This document shows positions 32,988 to 37,030 of a DNA stretch of 37,030 nt, in pieces. Source of the stretch: Thermonema lapsum (GTDB lineage Bacteria; Bacteroidota; Bacteroidia; Cytophagales; Thermonemataceae); assembly GCF_011761635.1 (NCBI RefSeq), contig NZ_JAASRN010000009.1, positions 1 through 37,030 of the forward strand. The letters run 5' to 3'. Under the pieces are notes generated by a model. That model was not told where the DNA came from. It worked only from the letters and a program-made list of their open reading frames with translations, and made no database searches. Both the position numbers and the translations under genes were made by a program. The stretch's first letter is position 1; every line of letters begins with the position of its first letter.

Positions 32988-34757
32988 ATGAAAGCACTCA
33001 AGGCACTGAATCCGTATTTATGGCGCTACAAGTGGCATTTGCTGGGTGGGGTTTTATTTACCTTCATTTCGAACTATTTCCTTATACAACCGGCGCCCAT
33101 CGTGCGCAATGCTTTCAACAGCATAGAACAGTACATTGCTGCCTATCAGGCAGGTGTTTTGGACAGCAGCACTTTTGAGCGTCAAATCATCACTTACGGG
33201 GTGTTGCTCTTGCTCATGGCTGCGGGGCGGGGGGTGTTTTTGTTCTTTATGCGGCAGACCATCATTGTCATGTCCCGCTTGATTGAATATGACCTAAAAA
33301 ATGATATTTTTTGGCACTACCAAACCTTACCTTTGGCATTTTACCGGCAAAACAACACGGGCGATTTGATGGCGCGCATCTCTGAGGATGTGTCTAATGT
33401 GCGTATGTATTTGGGTCCGGGCATCATGTATGGCTTGAACTTGGTGTCGCTATTTCTCATGCTCATTCCCTACATGCTTTCGGTCGATGTGAAGTTGACA
33501 CTCTATACCTTGCTGCCCCTGCCGGTGCTTTCTACTATCATTTACTTTGTGAACAACATCATCAACAAGCGCTCGACAGAGATACAACGTAAGCTTTCAG
33601 ACCTGTCCACATACGTGCAGGAAGCCTTTTCGGGCATACGTGTGCTGAAAGCCTTTGCTCGAGAGCAAGACAGCGGAGCGCGTTTTGCCCAAGAAAGCGA
33701 AGCCTATCGACAGCAAGCGCTACGGCTTGCTCGGGTGGAAGCGCTGTTTTACCCGGCTATACTGGCACTCATAGGGCTCAGCAATATCATTGTGGTATAT
33801 GTGGGGGGAATAGAAGTAGCTGCTGGCAACATTACCAAAGGCAATATTGCAGAGTTTATTTTGTATTTGAATATGCTGATTTGGCCTGTTACTTCCTTAG
33901 GCTGGATTACAAGCATCATTCAGCAAGCAGCTGCCTCTCAAGAACGTATCAATGAGTTTTTAAATACACATACCACGCTGGTTTCGCGCCGCCACCTGCG
34001 CCCAGAAGTAAAAGGCGACTTGCGATTTGAGCATGTGAGTTTGGTTTACCCAGAGTCGGGCATTAAAGCCCTGGATGATATTTCCTTTCACGTGCCTGCC
34101 GGCGGCAAGCTGGCTATTTTGGGCACTACAGGTTCGGGCAAAAGCAGTATAGCCAACTTAATTTGCCGTCTTTACGACCCCACCGAAGGGCGCATCTTGC
34201 TCGACGGTGTGGACCTGCGCGATTATGACCTCACTTATCTGCGCAGTCAGATAGGTTATGTACCGCAAGACGTCTTTCTCTTCTCCGACACCATCGCCAA
34301 CAATATAAGCTTTGGCATGGAAGAAGTCTCCTCTGAGACCATAGAAGAAGCTGCACGCCATGCCGATGTTTATGATAACATTGTTGATTTTCCCCATGGA
34401 TTTGATACCCTACTGGGTGAGCGTGGCATCACACTTTCAGGCGGGCAAAAACAGCGGGTATCCATTGCGCGGGCGCTTATACGGAAGCCCAAGTTGCTGC
34501 TCTTGGACGACTGCCTGTCGGCAGTGGATACCAACACAGAGCATCGCATCTTAGAAAACCTACGCGAGATGATGGAAGGACGCACCAGCATTATCATTTC
34601 GCACCGGGTGTCTTCTGCCAAGTTAGCAGACCAAATCATCGTGTTGGATGAAGGGCGTATTGTGGAACGAGGTACACACGAAAGTCTGATGAGTGCCGGC
34701 GGGCTCTACAAGCAGCTTTACGAAAAACAACTGCAGAGCGAAGAATCTTTAGAATAG
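32988..34757 (+). CDS. ABC exporter half-transporter (MdlA/YheI-like)
   Basis: A 589-residue fused permease-ATPase. The first 330 residues hold six membrane helices; the rest is the nucleotide-binding domain. Walker A is GTTGSGKSS (379-387), the signature is LSGGQKQRVSIARAL, and the switch histidine lies in IIISHRVSS. Walker B reads LLLLDDCLSAVD, so aspartate D508 replaces the usual catalytic glutamate. This is the form seen in the MdlA/YheI/BmrC half of heterodimeric exporters. No second half is adjacent on either side. Substrate unknown; lipids and drugs are the usual cargo of the group. Confidence 0.9.
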   Translation: MKALKALNPYLWRYKWHLLGGVLFTFISNYFLIQPAPIVRNAFNSIEQYIAAYQAGVLDSSTFERQIITYGVLLLLMAAGRGVFLFFMRQTIIVMSRLIEYDLKNDIFWHYQTLPLAFYRQNNTGDLMARISEDVSNVRMYLGPGIMYGLNLVSLFLMLIPYMLSVDVKLTLYTLLPLPVLSTIIYFVNNIINKRSTEIQRKLSDLSTYVQEAFSGIRVLKAFAREQDSGARFAQESEAYRQQALRLARVEALFYPAILALIGLSNIIVVYVGGIEVAAGNITKGNIAEFILYLNMLIWPVTSLGWITSIIQQAAASQERINEFLNTHTTLVSRRHLRPEVKGDLRFEHVSLVYPESGIKALDDISFHVPAGGKLAILGTTGSGKSSIANLICRLYDPTEGRILLDGVDLRDYDLTYLRSQIGYVPQDVFLFSDTIANNISFGMEEVSSETIEEAARHADVYDNIVDFPHGFDTLLGERGITLSGGQKQRVSIARALIRKPKLLLLDDCLSAVDTNTEHRILENLREMMEGRTSIIISHRVSSAKLADQIIVLDEGRIVERGTHESLMSAGGLYKQLYEKQLQSEESLE

Positions 34758-34881
34758 GTTTTCATAAACAAAGACATTCTTTTACAATACATTACACAAG
34801 CCGCATTGCTCAACAAAATTTATTTGCATAATTTATCAAATACTTGTTTTATGCAGACTTGAATGAGTCTTCTTTAAATAT

Positions 34882-36933
34882 ATGCTTCGCCATCTTTGTT
34901 TGCTTTTGACACTTGTGCTCGGCTTGTGGACAGGAAAACTGCCAGCATGGGGGCAGCAGTCAGTCGTAGATAGCCTTTTACGTGAAATACCTAAGCTGCC
35001 ATCAGAAAAAGAAAAAACAAAAGCTTTCTTGCGCTTAGTAGAAGTTGTGCCCAAAGACAGCCTTAAGCTTTATTATGCCGACCGTGCTTTTTTGAGTGCC
35101 CAGAATGCTCATAACGACAGCCTGGTAGCTCGCACTTGTCTTCTTTTGGGTTACCTGTTGCAAAAAACCCCTTTTAAACAAGAGGCAGAGAATTATTACC
35201 TGTTGGCTATCCATCAAGCTCAGAAAATGGGTTGGCGCGATTTTTTGTATTCAGCACACGCAGAGCTTGCTGCTTTCTACAACCGCATTGGTGTTTATGA
35301 TAAAGCCCTCAAGCACCACTACGAGAGCTTAAAACTAGCGGAACTGTCCGGAGATGCGGTAAAAGTAGCTAACGTACGCAACGACATTGCCAGGGTGTAC
35401 TCCAACCTGGGCAAGCACGAAGAAGCCATTAAGCTTTATGAACAGGCGCTTGCCACCTACGAGCAACAAAAAGACACCTCCAGCATGGCTACCACACTCA
35501 ACAACCTAGGTATAGAGTACATGAAGCTCAAACAATATCAAAAAGCCATAGAAATACTGCGTCAGTCTGCCCACTACTATGAAAAAAGTGGACGCCGGCG
35601 TATGCTTTCCTATCCCTATAATAACCTCGGCGACGTCTACCTTGCCCTGCATGAATACGATAAGAGCTTTGCCTACTACCAAAAAGCCTTGGAAATAGAC
35701 CAGCAAAACCAAGATGCCTTTGGGGTTGCCATTGGCTACCTGAGTCTGGCAAAGGTGTATCACGCCCAACAAGACTACCACAATGCGCTGCTTTTTCTGA
35801 GCAAAGCCATTGCCTATTTCGAACAACACCAAGCAGCCGACTATTTGTTCGAAGCCTATCCTTTGGCAATAGATTGTTACCGCAAGCTGGGAAAATATGA
35901 GCAAGCCGTAGAGTACTACGACCTCTACACCTGCTTGAAAGAAGAGGTGTTGTCGAAGGAAAAACTAAAATACACCGAAGCCGCACGCTTCGAATATGAG
36001 TCAGCCCTGAAAGCTCAGAAAATAAAAATACTCGAACAAGAAAAATCCATTGCCCAACTGAAAGAGCGTCAACAGCTTTACCTCAACTACATTCTCGGAG
36101 TGGTTTTGCTTTTTGCCGTAGGGCTTAGTGCTCTGTACTATCGCCGCTATGTACACAACAAGCAGCTGCGTCAAGATTTGGAAAAACAAAAAGCCATTAT
36201 TGAAGAGCAAAACTACCATTTGTCGCAGCTGAATCAAACCAAAGACATGCTTTTTTCCATCATCTCGCACGACATACGCAGTCCTCTCAATTCGTTGGTA
36301 GGCTTCTTGGATGTCATCAGTACCCAAGCTGCTTCTTTCAGCAAAGAAGAGATGGTTATGCTGTTGCACCGGCTTAGCGCTTCGGTGTACGGGTTGCGCG
36401 AGCTCATCGACAATCTCTTGATGTGGGCACGCAGCCAGTCCGATAGCATACGTTTCTCGCCAATCACCTTTGACCTGAACCAAACAATACACAGGGTGAT
36501 AGCCCTCTTTCAGCAAAATGCCGCACAAAAGGATATCCATGTTCATACTGAACTCAGCGGTTCTTTAGAGCTGACAGCCGACCCCCAAATGGTAGCTTTT
36601 ATAGTTCGTAATTTGGTATCCAATGCGCTAAAGTTTACGTCTTCTGGCGGCGATATTTACCTGAAAGCATACACCCAAGACCACAAATGCTATATACATG
36701 TAAAAGACACCGGTATAGGTATACCAGCAGAAGACATAACCAAGCTTTTCAAGCAGAATGAAATCTATTCGCGCAAAGGCACCAATAACGAGCGGGGCAG
36801 CGGCTTGGGCTTAAAACTTGCTTACCAGTTCATCAAACAGCACGGCGGCACCATAGAAGTCCACAGCCGAGAAGGCGAAGGCACGGAGTTTATCGTAACT
36901 TTACCCCTCAATCCATCGAATACGGTATCATGA
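34882..36933 (+). CDS. TPR-containing sensor histidine kinase
   Basis: A 683-residue hybrid of periplasmic repeats and a cytoplasmic kinase. Order: signal peptide (1-25, ending PAWGQQ); about seven tetratricopeptide-like repeats (roughly 75-370, for example YNNLGDVYLALHEYDKSFAY); a coiled coil with EQEKSIAQLKERQQ; one membrane helix (about 402-421); a second short coiled coil; then HisKA with phospho-acceptor H463 in FSIISHDIRSPL. The ATPase domain has the N box NLVSNALKF (577-585), DTGIGIP and GSGLGL. It has no receiver domain, and no response regulator is adjacent. This TPR-kinase type is common in Bacteroidota. It is followed by 97 nt with no gene. Confidence 0.92.
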   Translation: MLRHLCLLLTLVLGLWTGKLPAWGQQSVVDSLLREIPKLPSEKEKTKAFLRLVEVVPKDSLKLYYADRAFLSAQNAHNDSLVARTCLLLGYLLQKTPFKQEAENYYLLAIHQAQKMGWRDFLYSAHAELAAFYNRIGVYDKALKHHYESLKLAELSGDAVKVANVRNDIARVYSNLGKHEEAIKLYEQALATYEQQKDTSSMATTLNNLGIEYMKLKQYQKAIEILRQSAHYYEKSGRRRMLSYPYNNLGDVYLALHEYDKSFAYYQKALEIDQQNQDAFGVAIGYLSLAKVYHAQQDYHNALLFLSKAIAYFEQHQAADYLFEAYPLAIDCYRKLGKYEQAVEYYDLYTCLKEEVLSKEKLKYTEAARFEYESALKAQKIKILEQEKSIAQLKERQQLYLNYILGVVLLFAVGLSALYYRRYVHNKQLRQDLEKQKAIIEEQNYHLSQLNQTKDMLFSIISHDIRSPLNSLVGFLDVISTQAASFSKEEMVMLLHRLSASVYGLRELIDNLLMWARSQSDSIRFSPITFDLNQTIHRVIALFQQNAAQKDIHVHTELSGSLELTADPQMVAFIVRNLVSNALKFTSSGGDIYLKAYTQDHKCYIHVKDTGIGIPAEDITKLFKQNEIYSRKGTNNERGSGLGLKLAYQFIKQHGGTIEVHSREGEGTEFIVTLPLNPSNTVS

Positions 36934-37030
36934 ATAGGAATTAGTAACCAAATATAGATAAATTTCCATTCCTTTTTGCGATAAATAAGGCAATGGTTAT
37001 TCTCAACATCTCTTCACTTTTTGAATAACA

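Overview
This is a chromosomal stretch of a member of the Bacteroidota, most likely of the order Cytophagales. The evidence is the gene set (leucine-type amino acid dehydrogenase, long-linker Rho, IleS, RibBA, HslV, PorG-like and DUF6588-like outer-membrane barrels, a TPR histidine kinase) and the promoters. Many genes carry the Bacteroidota -7 box TAnnTTTG, in several cases with a TTG/TTTG about 18-20 nt upstream, and they lack obvious Shine-Dalgarno sequences. I cannot name a genus. No tRNA, rRNA, CRISPR array, insertion sequence or prophage was seen. Most of the window is housekeeping, densely packed and separated by clear hairpin terminators.

Layout. 1-3.0 kb: a possible outgoing gene start, a PLP-dependent decarboxylase, a probable TetR-regulator remnant, and a radical SAM/SPASM-like enzyme. 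3.1-6.4 kb (minus): ApbE flavinyltransferase and a methyltransferase, followed by three tandem small exported lipocalin-like proteins. 6.4-8.4 kb (plus): ruvB overlapping a TIGR01777 epimerase. 8.5-13.7 kb: serS (minus); rho with a long leader (plus); an unlisted 53-residue membrane or secreted protein; and the pair hslV plus a membrane ClpP-like (SDH family) protease (minus). 13.7-16.4 kb (plus): ribBA, an exported unknown protein, and surE. 16.5-20.7 kb (minus): menB; lysC overlapping a CobC-like phosphatase; ribH; and a YfgM-like TPR membrane protein.

21.0-24.2 kb: a DUF2752 membrane protein converges on an amino-sugar kinase, murQ and outer-membrane barrel operon. 24.4-27.8 kb (minus): ileS. 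28.2-36.9 kb: acyl-CoA dehydrogenase; a PorG-like barrel (minus) divergent from asd (plus); leucine dehydrogenase (minus); an ABC exporter half; and an orphan TPR histidine kinase.

How the genes work together. lysC and asd supply the first two steps of the aspartate family pathway but sit about 11 kb apart. ribBA and ribH are two of the riboflavin genes, and ApbE uses FAD made from riboflavin. The kinase and MurQ fit recycling of peptidoglycan amino sugars. Leucine dehydrogenase and the acyl-CoA dehydrogenase fit branched-chain amino acid or fatty acid catabolism. I did not find one obviously new system. The best leads are the tandem lipocalin-like trio, the rho leader with a small overlapping ORF, the 53-residue protein after rho, the hslV/SDH protease pair, and the recycling operon that includes a barrel protein.
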